Assembly: GCA_964587515.1 (NCBI GenBank)
Contig: CAZPMO010000139.1
Location: forward strand, 1-12,974
DNA length: 12,974 bases
From: CAZPMO01 sp964587515
Lineage (GTDB): Bacteria; Pseudomonadota; Alphaproteobacteria; MPNO01
Direction: 5' to 3'
A program made the translations under genes and the position numbers. The notes beneath the pieces were generated by a model. The model had not been told where the DNA came from, searched no databases, and saw only the letters and a program-made list of their open reading frames with translations. Of the stretch, positions 6,904-12,974 are shown piece after piece (position 1 is the stretch's first letter; each line of letters opens with the position of its first letter).

Positions 6904-8259
6904 ATGCAAAGTTTGCAGAAAAAGTTTCTGCCAATATTCCTACAAACGCCAGCGGTTGAAGCAATCGGCAACTGTGCAGAAGAGATCTATTGGGGGCTCT
7001 TGCTAGCGCGTCGCCAAAGGCGAAGAGTGCTTTTTGTTTTTTTGCAGGATTGGTTTGGGCCTTTTGTGTTCTCAAAAATGGGACTCGGCGTTAATCAAGC
7101 GCTAATCCGGATCGAGTCAAGATACCGAGTAAAAGCCTTAGGATGGCGGGGATTTTATGCAGATCAGACTCTAGGGTTTCTTATGACTCTACTCTATTCT
7201 CTGATACGACTATTCGGTTTAGTGGCCAAAAGATTCTTGGAGGCGAAGACTGTGTTGCAGTCTGCACCGTCTAATCGTAACCATAGGTCATGGGTCGATC
7301 AGTGGGCAGGTATTTCTCCACGTCTGGGAAGAGCTAGGGTTTGGGCTTTAGCAGAGAAGAGACCTAGCATTAGTAATAGCCGCTCTTTCTGGCAGTACGA
7401 AGTAAATGAACCATTAGGTGTCCGGCTACCACAGGGTTTTGATCAAGACGGGCGGAAAGTTGCAATAGCTCTCGGGCTTCCTCAGGATGATGCTTTTGTA
7501 TGCCTGCATGTCAGGGAGACAGGGTATTACGGCTCTAAGGAAGGCAGGGGGAAAGTTACCCGAAATGGTTCGATCAAGAATTATCTGGATGCGATCGAGT
7601 ATTTAACTAAGCGTGGAATGTGGGTGGTTCGATTAGGCGACTCAAGTATGACGCCATTACCCAAAATGCCCGATGTCTTGGATTATCCGTTTTCAGAGTT
7701 CAAAAGTGATTTGATGGACATTTGGCTTATCCAGAATTGTTCTTTATACATTGGCCAGGACTCTGGCCCGATGAACGTCGCGTTGTTATTTGAGAAACCT
7801 ATTCTCAGTACAAATATTGTAGACGTCTGTTGTGGGTCGCCCCTGCGAGTAAATGATAGGGGAATATTCAAACATGCTTTTTCTAGCAAAAGAAATCGAT
7901 ATCTATCTGTAAAGGAAATTCTTGATGAATCTCTATTAAAACATAACGGTTTTATCGGTGATCCGGATATTTCTTTTGAGGAGAACTCTTCCGAGGAAAT
8001 CCTTGAACTGGTAAAAGAGTATTTTGACGATATGGATTCAGGAAAAGAGCAGAAAAATAGAACGGAGTTACAGGAGCGAGCGAACCTACAGCGTGAAAAC
8101 TTTGACCAGACAGTCGCCTGGCTAGGTGCGATGAGCAAGGATGAGGCCGATCGATTTATTGCCGCGGTGTGCGCTTCAAGCGGGAAACTTTCGGATAGAT
8201 TCCTGAACAAGTACTATTTCCATGGCAAGCCGCTTGAGAATACTGATGGCGAAAATTGA
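6904..8259 (+). CDS. TIGR04372-like glycosyltransferase
   Basis: A 451-residue protein resembling the putative glycosyltransferase family TIGR04372 found in surface-polysaccharide loci. Features in order: a hydrophobic helix near residues 90-107; 'VCLHVRETGY' (199-208); 'RNGSIKNYLDAIEYL' (220-234); 'VVRLGDSSM' (241-249); 'SDLMDIWLIQNC' (268-279); and 'YIGQDSGPMNVALLFEKP' (282-299), the probable GT-B donor-binding turn. A charged, helical tail follows (about 360-400). The assignment is by motif recognition, without a search. It presumably transfers one of the sugars made by the neighbouring genes; donor and acceptor are unknown. ATG at 6904 lacks a strong Shine-Dalgarno. The 3' end overlaps the next gene by 14 bases (ATG 8246), suggesting coupled translation. 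Confidence 0.72.
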   Translation: MQSLQKKFLPIFLQTPAVEAIGNCAEEIYWGLLLARRQRRRVLFVFLQDWFGPFVFSKMGLGVNQALIRIESRYRVKALGWRGFYADQTLGFLMTLLYSLIRLFGLVAKRFLEAKTVLQSAPSNRNHRSWVDQWAGISPRLGRARVWALAEKRPSISNSRSFWQYEVNEPLGVRLPQGFDQDGRKVAIALGLPQDDAFVCLHVRETGYYGSKEGRGKVTRNGSIKNYLDAIEYLTKRGMWVVRLGDSSMTPLPKMPDVLDYPFSEFKSDLMDIWLIQNCSLYIGQDSGPMNVALLFEKPILSTNIVDVCCGSPLRVNDRGIFKHAFSSKRNRYLSVKEILDESLLKHNGFIGDPDISFEENSSEEILELVKEYFDDMDSGKEQKNRTELQERANLQRENFDQTVAWLGAMSKDEADRFIAAVCASSGKLSDRFLNKYYFHGKPLENTDGEN

Positions 8260-9268
8260 AATTAATTCACATTGTTCTGTATTGGTAATTGGAAGTAATA
8301 GCTTTACCGGCGGTCATTTCATCAAACATCTTTTAGACACGACGAGCGCTCAGGTGACCGGAGTAAGTCGTAGCCCAGAGTATAGTCCGGTGTTTCTTCC
8401 ATACCACGGTCGAGGGGCTGGAACAGGAAGATTCCGATTTGAACAAATTGACGTGAACCGTGGCTTCAACGAACTCGCGGACTTATGTGACACGATTCGG
8501 CCTCAGGTGGTTGTAAACTATGCTGCCCAAGGCGAAGTGAGAAACAGTTGGAAATGGCCAGAACAATGGTACGAGACCAACTGCCTCGCAGTTGTGCGTC
8601 TTGCAGAGTTGCTCAAGACCAGAAAGTATCTCAGGAAATATGTCGCCGTTTCAACTCCCGAGGTGTACGGTACTACGGGTAACAAAATAAAGGAATGCAC
8701 TACTTATGCACCAAGCACTCCTTATGCTGCTTCTAAACTAGCGGGCGATCTTCATCTTCTTGCTCTACATAAACGAAATGGATTCCCCGTCGTCTTCACG
8801 AGAGCGGCAAATCTTTACGGAATCCATCAACAGCTTTATAGAATCATTCCTAGGACGATCATCTACGCGAAGTTGGGACGGAAGCTTGAACTCCATGGCA
8901 ACGGGAGAGCCGAGAGGTCCTTCATTCATGCCCATGATGTCGCGGCTATGACTAAGCTGATCATAGAAAATGGGCAGGATGGTGAGACGTATCATCTAGC
9001 GCCAGATGACGGCACGAGGACGATAGCCAGCGTCGTAGAGGCAATTTGTAATTGGACGGATACCCATTACGAGAACTTGGTAGAACCAGTGGATGAGAAT
9101 TTCGGACAAGACGATCGATTTAGCTTGGATAACCAAAAAGTGAAACGAGATCTTGGGTGGTCGCAACTTATCTCATTTGAGGATGGCGTTCACGAAACCA
9201 TCCAGTGGATCTCGGATAATTGGGACTTTATTCGAGAACAACCGCTAGATTATCTACATAAGCATTAG
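8246..9268 (+). CDS. RmlB-like extended SDR (nucleotide-sugar dehydratase/epimerase)
   Basis: A 340-residue extended SDR acting on a nucleotide sugar. From ATG 8246, the NAD-binding motif is an unusual 'GSNSFTGG' (16-23). 'STPEVYG' is at 136-142 and the catalytic 'YAASK' at 160-164. 'GIHQQLYRIIPR' (192-203) and 'RSFIHAHDVA' resemble dTDP-glucose 4,6-dehydratase RmlB. In RmlB the first of these motifs is 'STDEVYG', whose Asp-Glu pair performs dehydration; here the Asp is Pro (about 138) and the Glu is kept. The enzyme may therefore be an epimerase or a mechanistically different dehydratase. It is followed at once by two PLP aminotransferases, the usual partners of a 4-keto or 3-keto sugar producer. 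ATG at 8222 is an alternative start adding eight residues. ATG 8246 was chosen because it gives a shorter overlap and a normal N terminus. Confidence 0.83.
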   Translation: MAKIEINSHCSVLVIGSNSFTGGHFIKHLLDTTSAQVTGVSRSPEYSPVFLPYHGRGAGTGRFRFEQIDVNRGFNELADLCDTIRPQVVVNYAAQGEVRNSWKWPEQWYETNCLAVVRLAELLKTRKYLRKYVAVSTPEVYGTTGNKIKECTTYAPSTPYAASKLAGDLHLLALHKRNGFPVVFTRAANLYGIHQQLYRIIPRTIIYAKLGRKLELHGNGRAERSFIHAHDVAAMTKLIIENGQDGETYHLAPDDGTRTIASVVEAICNWTDTHYENLVEPVDENFGQDDRFSLDNQKVKRDLGWSQLISFEDGVHETIQWISDNWDFIREQPLDYLHKH

Positions 9269-9271
9269 GAG
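9267..9271 (+). promoter_or_regulatory. Shine-Dalgarno AGGAG that decides the start of the first aminotransferase
   Basis: AGGAG overlaps the TAG stop of the upstream SDR (9266-9268). It lies 10 bases from GTG 9282 but only one base from TTG 9273, so GTG 9282 is the better start. The overlap with the stop codon suggests re-initiation by ribosomes finishing the upstream gene. Confidence 0.55.
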
Positions 9272-9281
9272 TTTGACATCA

Positions 9282-10463
9282 GTGCCGATCGACTCAAAGA
9301 GCGTAAATTCGAACGCTAATCAAAACTATTTGCTCGACCAATATCTCCGGACGGGTGCACATCCGATAAATCACAACTATCTCCAAGCGCAATTCTCTGA
9401 TTATCCGGAGATCTTCAAAAAAATAGAGGAGCTCATCTTAAACGGAGACTTTACATTAGGAAAAAGTGTCGACGATTTTGAGGCAAGAATTCGAAAGCTA
9501 ACGGGAAGTCGTTTTGCTCTGGGGGTTGGCAGTGGTACGGATGCTCTGTTCCTCAGTCTCAAGGCGGCGGGCGTTGGGGAAGGCGATGAGGTTATAACAA
9601 CTCCGTATACGTTTTTTGCAACCGTCGGCTCAATAGTCACGGCAGGAGCAAAGCCGGTTTTCGTTGACATTTGTGAGGATTACAACATTGATACGAATCA
9701 AATTGAAAAGGCCATCAGCCAGAAGACAAAAGCAATCATGCCTGTTCACTGGTCTGGGCTTCCTTGCAAGATGGACGTAATCCTCTCTATAGCGGAAAAA
9801 TATAAATTGTCAGTGATCGAGGATGCCTGCCATGCAATTTTGGCCGATTACCACGGCACACCAGCAGGGAGATTTGGGTTATCTGGATGTTTTAGCATGC
9901 ACCCACTGAAAAATCTTAATGTATGGGGTGATGGTGGGTACGTGATCACGGATTCGGAAGAGATGTACAGCCAACTTGCTTTGCTAAGAAATCATGGGTT
10001 GGTCAGTAGGGATGAGTGTGCCGTCTTCGCCTACAATTCGAGACTGGATTCAATCCAAGCGATTGTTGCAAGCCATCTTCTAGATAAAATTCGCGACATC
10101 ACGGACGCACGAATAGCTAATGCCGCGTCGTTCGACGAGCTTCTTCGTAGCATTCCCCAGATCACAATCCCGGCTCGGCCGAGCAACGTCCGACAAGTTC
10201 ACCACATATATGTGGTCCGTGCGGAGCGGCGAGATCAACTTCAAAAACATCTAGTGGAGAAAGGCATCGATGCGAAAATTCATTATCCGATTCCGATGCA
10301 TCTCCAGCCGGCGGCAAGGAGTTATGGCTACAGAGTGGGTGATTTTCCTGTCTGCGAGGCGGTGTGCGACTCGGTGCTTTCTCTTCCAGTCCATGAATAC
10401 ATTTCGTTTGATCAAATCTCCTGCGTTGTGGAGGAGATAAAGGCGTTCTATGCAAAGGGTTAA
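9282..10463 (+). CDS. DegT/DnrJ/EryC1-family PLP aminotransferase (copy 1)
   Basis: A 393-residue sugar aminotransferase that would transfer an amino group, usually from glutamate, to a keto nucleotide sugar. Numbered from GTG 9282, fold-type-I features are 'GSGTDALFLS' (83-92, phosphate binding), 'IEDACHA' (179-185, Asp181 contacting the pyridine nitrogen) and 'SMHPLKNL' with the Schiff-base Lys at 210, followed by 'WGDGG'. 'HYPIPMHLQPAA' and 'GDFPVCE' are family C-terminal motifs. About 35 N-terminal residues precede the region aligning with copy 2. The 'HPLKNL' active-site context differs from the one I recall for LegC or ArnB, so I do not assign either. It lies 13 bases after the RmlB-like SDR and overlaps its paralogue by 14 bases; the three genes probably form one pathway segment. 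The nitrogen position on the sugar cannot be told from sequence. Confidence 0.88.
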   Translation: MPIDSKSVNSNANQNYLLDQYLRTGAHPINHNYLQAQFSDYPEIFKKIEELILNGDFTLGKSVDDFEARIRKLTGSRFALGVGSGTDALFLSLKAAGVGEGDEVITTPYTFFATVGSIVTAGAKPVFVDICEDYNIDTNQIEKAISQKTKAIMPVHWSGLPCKMDVILSIAEKYKLSVIEDACHAILADYHGTPAGRFGLSGCFSMHPLKNLNVWGDGGYVITDSEEMYSQLALLRNHGLVSRDECAVFAYNSRLDSIQAIVASHLLDKIRDITDARIANAASFDELLRSIPQITIPARPSNVRQVHHIYVVRAERRDQLQKHLVEKGIDAKIHYPIPMHLQPAARSYGYRVGDFPVCEAVCDSVLSLPVHEYISFDQISCVVEEIKAFYAKG

Positions 10464-11553
10464 ATTTGTTGATCTGGGCGCGCAATATCGTACTCATCGT
10501 GACGAGATCCTGGACGCAATCGATAAGGTAGGCACCGACGGGTCTTATGTGTTAGGGCGAGACGTCGACGATTTTGAAAATGACTTTGCTGCGTACTGCG
10601 GATCAAAATATGCAGTGGGTGTTGGGAATGGCTCTGATGCGCTGTTCCTTTCTCTGCTGGCACTTGGTGTTGGGGAAGGAGATGAAGTAATCACAGCGCC
10701 AAATTCTTTTGTTGCGACTGCGTGGGCGATCGCGCGGACGGGAGCCAGAATTGTCTTTGCCGACGTTGAGGTTAATATGAACATTTCGGCCAACGAGATC
10801 GCTTCGGTGGTTACTGACGCGACAAAAGCGATTGTTCCTGTACATCTCACCGGGCGTATTGCCGATATGGATTCCATCCAAGACATAGCGGACAGTCACG
10901 GTTTGTATGTGGTGGAAGATGCAGCTCAGTCGGTTGGCGCAGCGTATAGAGAGCGTCGCGCCGGAAGTTTCGGAATTTGTGCAGGCTTTAGCCTCCACCC
11001 CCTAAAAAATCTTCAAGTGTACGGTGATGGCGGTGTTATCACGACCGATGACGATTCTGTTTATGACTATTTGCTGAAGTGCAGGAACCATGGCCTAGTA
11101 AATAGGGACGAATGCGAATTTTGGGGTGTGAATTCTCGATTGGATTCGATTCATGCTGCGGTGGGTCGGATAAAGCTCAAATATTTGGATGAGCGGAATA
11201 GACACCATCGAGCGATTGCACATCGATACTCTGAGGCACTGGCTGATGTCGTAGCCGTTCCGGTAGATAAGCCATATGAGTTACCTGTTTACCATCGTTT
11301 TATGGTGCGAACCGACCGGCGTGACGAGTTACAGAACTTCCTTGAGCAACATGGAATAGAGACAAAGGTGAACTATCCAGTGCCGTTGCACCTCCAACCT
11401 GCTGCCGCGAGCCTTGGGTATGAAAGAGGAAGTTTTCCGATTGCTGAAGATCTGGCGCGCACTGTCTTAAGCTTGCCCGTTTATCCGGAATTAGAATGGC
11501 ATCAAGTTGATTACGTAATTGATAGGGTCAGACAATTTTTTGCTCAGAAATAG
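10450..11553 (+). CDS. DegT/DnrJ/EryC1-family PLP aminotransferase (copy 2)
   Basis: A 367-residue paralogue of the preceding gene, with the standard family start 'VKFVDLGAQY'. Motifs are 'GNGSDALFLSL' (59-69), 'VEDAAQSVGAAY' (155-166, Asp157) and 'SLHPLKNL' with Lys186, followed by 'YGDGG'. Blocks shared with copy 1 include HPLKNLxVxGDGG, RNHGLVxRDEC, NSRLDSI and HLQPAAxSxGY, pointing to a tandem duplication followed by divergence. All PLP-binding residues seem intact in both, so both are probably active. ATG 10450 lies inside the end of copy 1, with AAAGG six bases upstream (10439-10443). The pair may aminate two positions of one sugar, or two different sugars. One copy could alternatively be a PLP-dependent dehydratase-like relative, but the retained Lys argues against the ColD/SpnQ-like type. 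Confidence 0.9.
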   Translation: MQRVKFVDLGAQYRTHRDEILDAIDKVGTDGSYVLGRDVDDFENDFAAYCGSKYAVGVGNGSDALFLSLLALGVGEGDEVITAPNSFVATAWAIARTGARIVFADVEVNMNISANEIASVVTDATKAIVPVHLTGRIADMDSIQDIADSHGLYVVEDAAQSVGAAYRERRAGSFGICAGFSLHPLKNLQVYGDGGVITTDDDSVYDYLLKCRNHGLVNRDECEFWGVNSRLDSIHAAVGRIKLKYLDERNRHHRAIAHRYSEALADVVAVPVDKPYELPVYHRFMVRTDRRDELQNFLEQHGIETKVNYPVPLHLQPAAASLGYERGSFPIAEDLARTVLSLPVYPELEWHQVDYVIDRVRQFFAQK

Positions 11554-11595
11554 TGGTGTCGGGCAAATTTACTCAGCTGGCGAACTGGGATGGCG

Positions 11596-11666
11596 CCTCG
11601 ATTAGGAACCTGCTCCTTTGGGGTAGAAGACCTACTCTTGCTCCTAACTTAAAAACGACGCGAGGT
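11596..11666 (+). promoter_or_regulatory. Possible structured leader covering the ribosome-binding site
   Basis: The 120-base gap before the last epimerase can fold in nested fashion. CCTCG (11596-11600) pairs with CGAGG (11661-11665), which overlaps the Shine-Dalgarno GAGGT (11662-11666). TTAGGA (11602-11607) pairs with TCCTAA (11642-11647), and GGGTAG (11621-11626) pairs with CTACTC (11632-11637, one G-U) around a 5-base loop. A 7-base direct repeat TGCTCCT (11611 and 11639) offers a second partner for AGGA, so alternative folds exist. The helices are short and no known riboswitch is recognised. Confidence 0.3.
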
Positions 11667-11673
11667 TAAATTA

Positions 11674-12618
11674 GTGAATATTCTCGTAACAGGCGGTTGT
11701 GGGTACATTGGAACATTGTTAACCCAGGCGCTTCTCGCACAGGGCCATTGTGTCACGGTCTATGACGCCATGTGGTTTGGCAACTATCTTGATTCAGCGA
11801 GTGCATTAAGAATCGTGCAGGGGGATATACGTGAGACAGATCGTGTTCCGATGGAAGGAATCGAGGTGATTTTTCATTTGGCTAATGTGGCAAATGATCC
11901 ATGTAGTGATCTCGACTCAAAGATGAATTGGGAGATCAACACACTCGCAACCATGCAGTTAGTTGAAAAGGCGATCGATCACGGAGTTAAGCAGTTCACC
12001 TTTGCGAGTTCTGGAAGTGTGTATGGAGTTAAAGAAGAGGAGCAGGTGACAGAAGCTTTATCCCTGTTGCCAATTTCTGACTATAACAAGACGAAAATGA
12101 TCAGCGAGCGGGTATTGCTGAGTTATGCAGATCAAATCATAGTTCAAAGTATTCGTCCCGCGACAGTGTGTGGATATTCACCGCGAATGCGGTTAGATCT
12201 TTCTGTAAACTTACTAACAATGCAAGCCGTGACTAATGGTCGAATTACTGTATTTGGGGGAAATCAGACACGGCCCAACATTCATGTTCAGGATATGGTC
12301 CGAGTGTATCTTCACTTTTTAGAGAGGGGAAACCGTCTGCAGGGGATCTTTAACGCAGGATTCGAGAATATCTCGATCTTGGATATTGCAAAGCGCGTCA
12401 CTCAATTTGTCCCAGCAGAGATTAGTATCTCCGAGTCTAATGATCCTCGTTCATACCGACTGAACTCGGATAAGTTATTGGCCACCGGATTCGAGCCAAA
12501 GTTTGGGATCGACAACGCGATTCGAGAAGTGGTAGATGCGGTAAGGTCAGGGCATTTGAAAGATGAAGACTGCTTTTACAACATTAAAACCATGATGAAG
12601 ATGGAAGCGTTCGGGTAG
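11674..12618 (+). CDS. NAD-dependent nucleotide-sugar epimerase/dehydratase (extended SDR)
   Basis: A 314-residue extended SDR, probably a UDP-glucose 4-epimerase-like or related nucleotide-sugar epimerase. It shows the NAD motif 'GGCGYIG' (7-13), 'FHLANVANDP' (67-76), 'SSGSVYG' (112-118) with the catalytic Ser/Thr position, 'YNKTK' (137-141, Tyr and Lys), 'RPATVCGYSPRMRLD' (161-175), 'RPNIHVQDM' (200-208) and the sugar-nucleotide region 'DPRSYRLN' (257-264). The catalytic triad appears complete. The exact substrate and epimerised carbon are not readable. The start is GTG with GAGGT seven bases upstream, giving a standard N terminus 'MNILVTGGCG'. The final TAG overlaps the next GTG by one base (TAGTG), so the following HAD gene is probably translationally coupled and in the same pathway. 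Confidence 0.88.
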   Translation: MNILVTGGCGYIGTLLTQALLAQGHCVTVYDAMWFGNYLDSASALRIVQGDIRETDRVPMEGIEVIFHLANVANDPCSDLDSKMNWEINTLATMQLVEKAIDHGVKQFTFASSGSVYGVKEEEQVTEALSLLPISDYNKTKMISERVLLSYADQIIVQSIRPATVCGYSPRMRLDLSVNLLTMQAVTNGRITVFGGNQTRPNIHVQDMVRVYLHFLERGNRLQGIFNAGFENISILDIAKRVTQFVPAEISISESNDPRSYRLNSDKLLATGFEPKFGIDNAIREVVDAVRSGHLKDEDCFYNIKTMMKMEAFG

Positions 12619-12974
12619 TGACTGGTTTTTGTCGTATTGGTCTGGATTTCGATAATACAATCGTAATTTATGACCAAGTGTTCCATCGATATGCAGCCCG
12701 AAATTTTGGTATGCCACTTAGTGTGCCAGTAGATAAGTCATCGGTCAGGCAGTATTTCTGGGCATACGAAGGGGGTCGCGACCACTGGATTGAGCTGCAG
12801 GGAATCGTTTACGGCAAACATATGGAACAGGCGCAGTTGGCCGACGGTTTTCGAGATTTTCTCAACAATGCCAGGGCCCAAGATATAGAGTTCTCGATTG
12901 TTAGTCATAAAACGCGTTTCCCGGCCAGGGGCCCTTCCGTGAGTTTGCATGAAGTCGCATGGCAATGGCTCGAC
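12618..12974 (+). CDS. HAD-family hydrolase, N-terminal part (runs off the window)
   Basis: The first 119 codons of a gene cut by the window end, starting at GTG 12618 within the upstream stop (TAGTG). The haloacid-dehalogenase motif I is clear: 'GLDFDNTIVIYD' with nucleophile Asp10 and acid/base Asp12, followed by Thr14. 'SIVSHKT' (93-99), with Ser96, is a candidate motif II. The intervening cap-like segment contains 'DHWIELQGIVYGKHM' (55-69). Phosphatase activity on a sugar phosphate is the likely role in this setting, but a substrate cannot be assigned and motifs III and IV lie beyond the window. Overlap with the epimerase suggests linked function. Confidence 0.78.
   Translation, partial: MTGFCRIGLDFDNTIVIYDQVFHRYAARNFGMPLSVPVDKSSVRQYFWAYEGGRDHWIELQGIVYGKHMEQAQLADGFRDFLNNARAQDIEFSIVSHKTRFPARGPSVSLHEVAWQWLD

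Noticed and set aside
7683..8210. Open frame of 175 codons on the minus strand
   Set aside because: It lies wholly inside the glycosyltransferase gene, has low-complexity Ser/Phe-rich composition and no recognisable motif; it is a shadow of the real frame.
8246..10463. Assignment of the SDR and first aminotransferase as LegB and LegC
   Set aside because: Tempting because of the nearby ptm-like block, but the SDR looks RmlB-like with TPE, and the aminotransferase has HPLKNL-WGDGG around its Lys, unlike the LegC active-site context I recall.
10603..10998. Overlapping minus-strand open frames in the second aminotransferase
   Set aside because: They are antisense shadows of a gene with an intact PLP-binding Lys and family motifs.
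1..12974. Mobile element, CRISPR array, tRNA or phage genes
   Set aside because: No transposase, integrase, regular repeat-spacer pattern or tRNA-like cloverleaf was seen on either strand.

Overview
The window is 12.97 kb of densely packed, entirely plus-strand genes for surface-glycan or glycoprotein sugar biosynthesis in a bacterium. Base composition is moderate and TTG/GTG starts are frequent. Several genes overlap or nearly touch, and no tRNA, rRNA, CRISPR array, insertion sequence or integrase is visible. The gene families are those of Gram-negative O-antigen, capsule or flagellin-glycosylation islands. I cannot name the genus from sequence alone.

Layout. (1) Positions 1-2886 hold a large polytopic membrane protein (possible GT-C type glycosyltransferase or other glycan-handling protein) followed by a GT4-family glycosyltransferase. 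(2) Positions 2887-3117 are a 231-base spacer with a plausible sigma70-like promoter. (3) Positions 3118-6808 hold four genes: a CBS-nucleotidyltransferase, a Gfo/Idh/MocA oxidoreductase, a NeuA-like cytidylyltransferase and an SDR. As I recall it, this is the order ptmE-ptmF-ptmB-ptmA of the Campylobacter legionaminic-acid flagellin-glycosylation locus. (4) A perfect 9-bp (11-bp with a wobble) inverted repeat lies just after that block. (5) Positions 6904-11553 hold a tightly overlapping run: a TIGR04372-like glycosyltransferase, an RmlB-like extended SDR with an altered catalytic Asp (TPE instead of TDE), and two tandem paralogous DegT/DnrJ/EryC1 aminotransferases. (6) After a 120-base spacer that may fold around the next ribosome-binding site come a second extended SDR epimerase and the first 119 codons of a HAD-family phosphatase that runs off the window.

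How they may work together (inference). The ptm-like block would make a nucleotide-activated precursor and a CMP-activated nonulosonic-acid-like sugar. The sialic/legionaminic synthase (NeuB/LegI) and hydrolysing epimerase (NeuC/LegG) normally needed are not in the window. The dehydratase/epimerase and aminotransferase block looks like a second pathway for one or more amino-deoxy sugars. The two glycosyltransferases and the membrane protein would assemble or transfer the products. The most interesting points are the ptmEFBA order without neuB/neuC, the duplicated aminotransferases, and the RmlB-like enzyme lacking the usual catalytic Asp.
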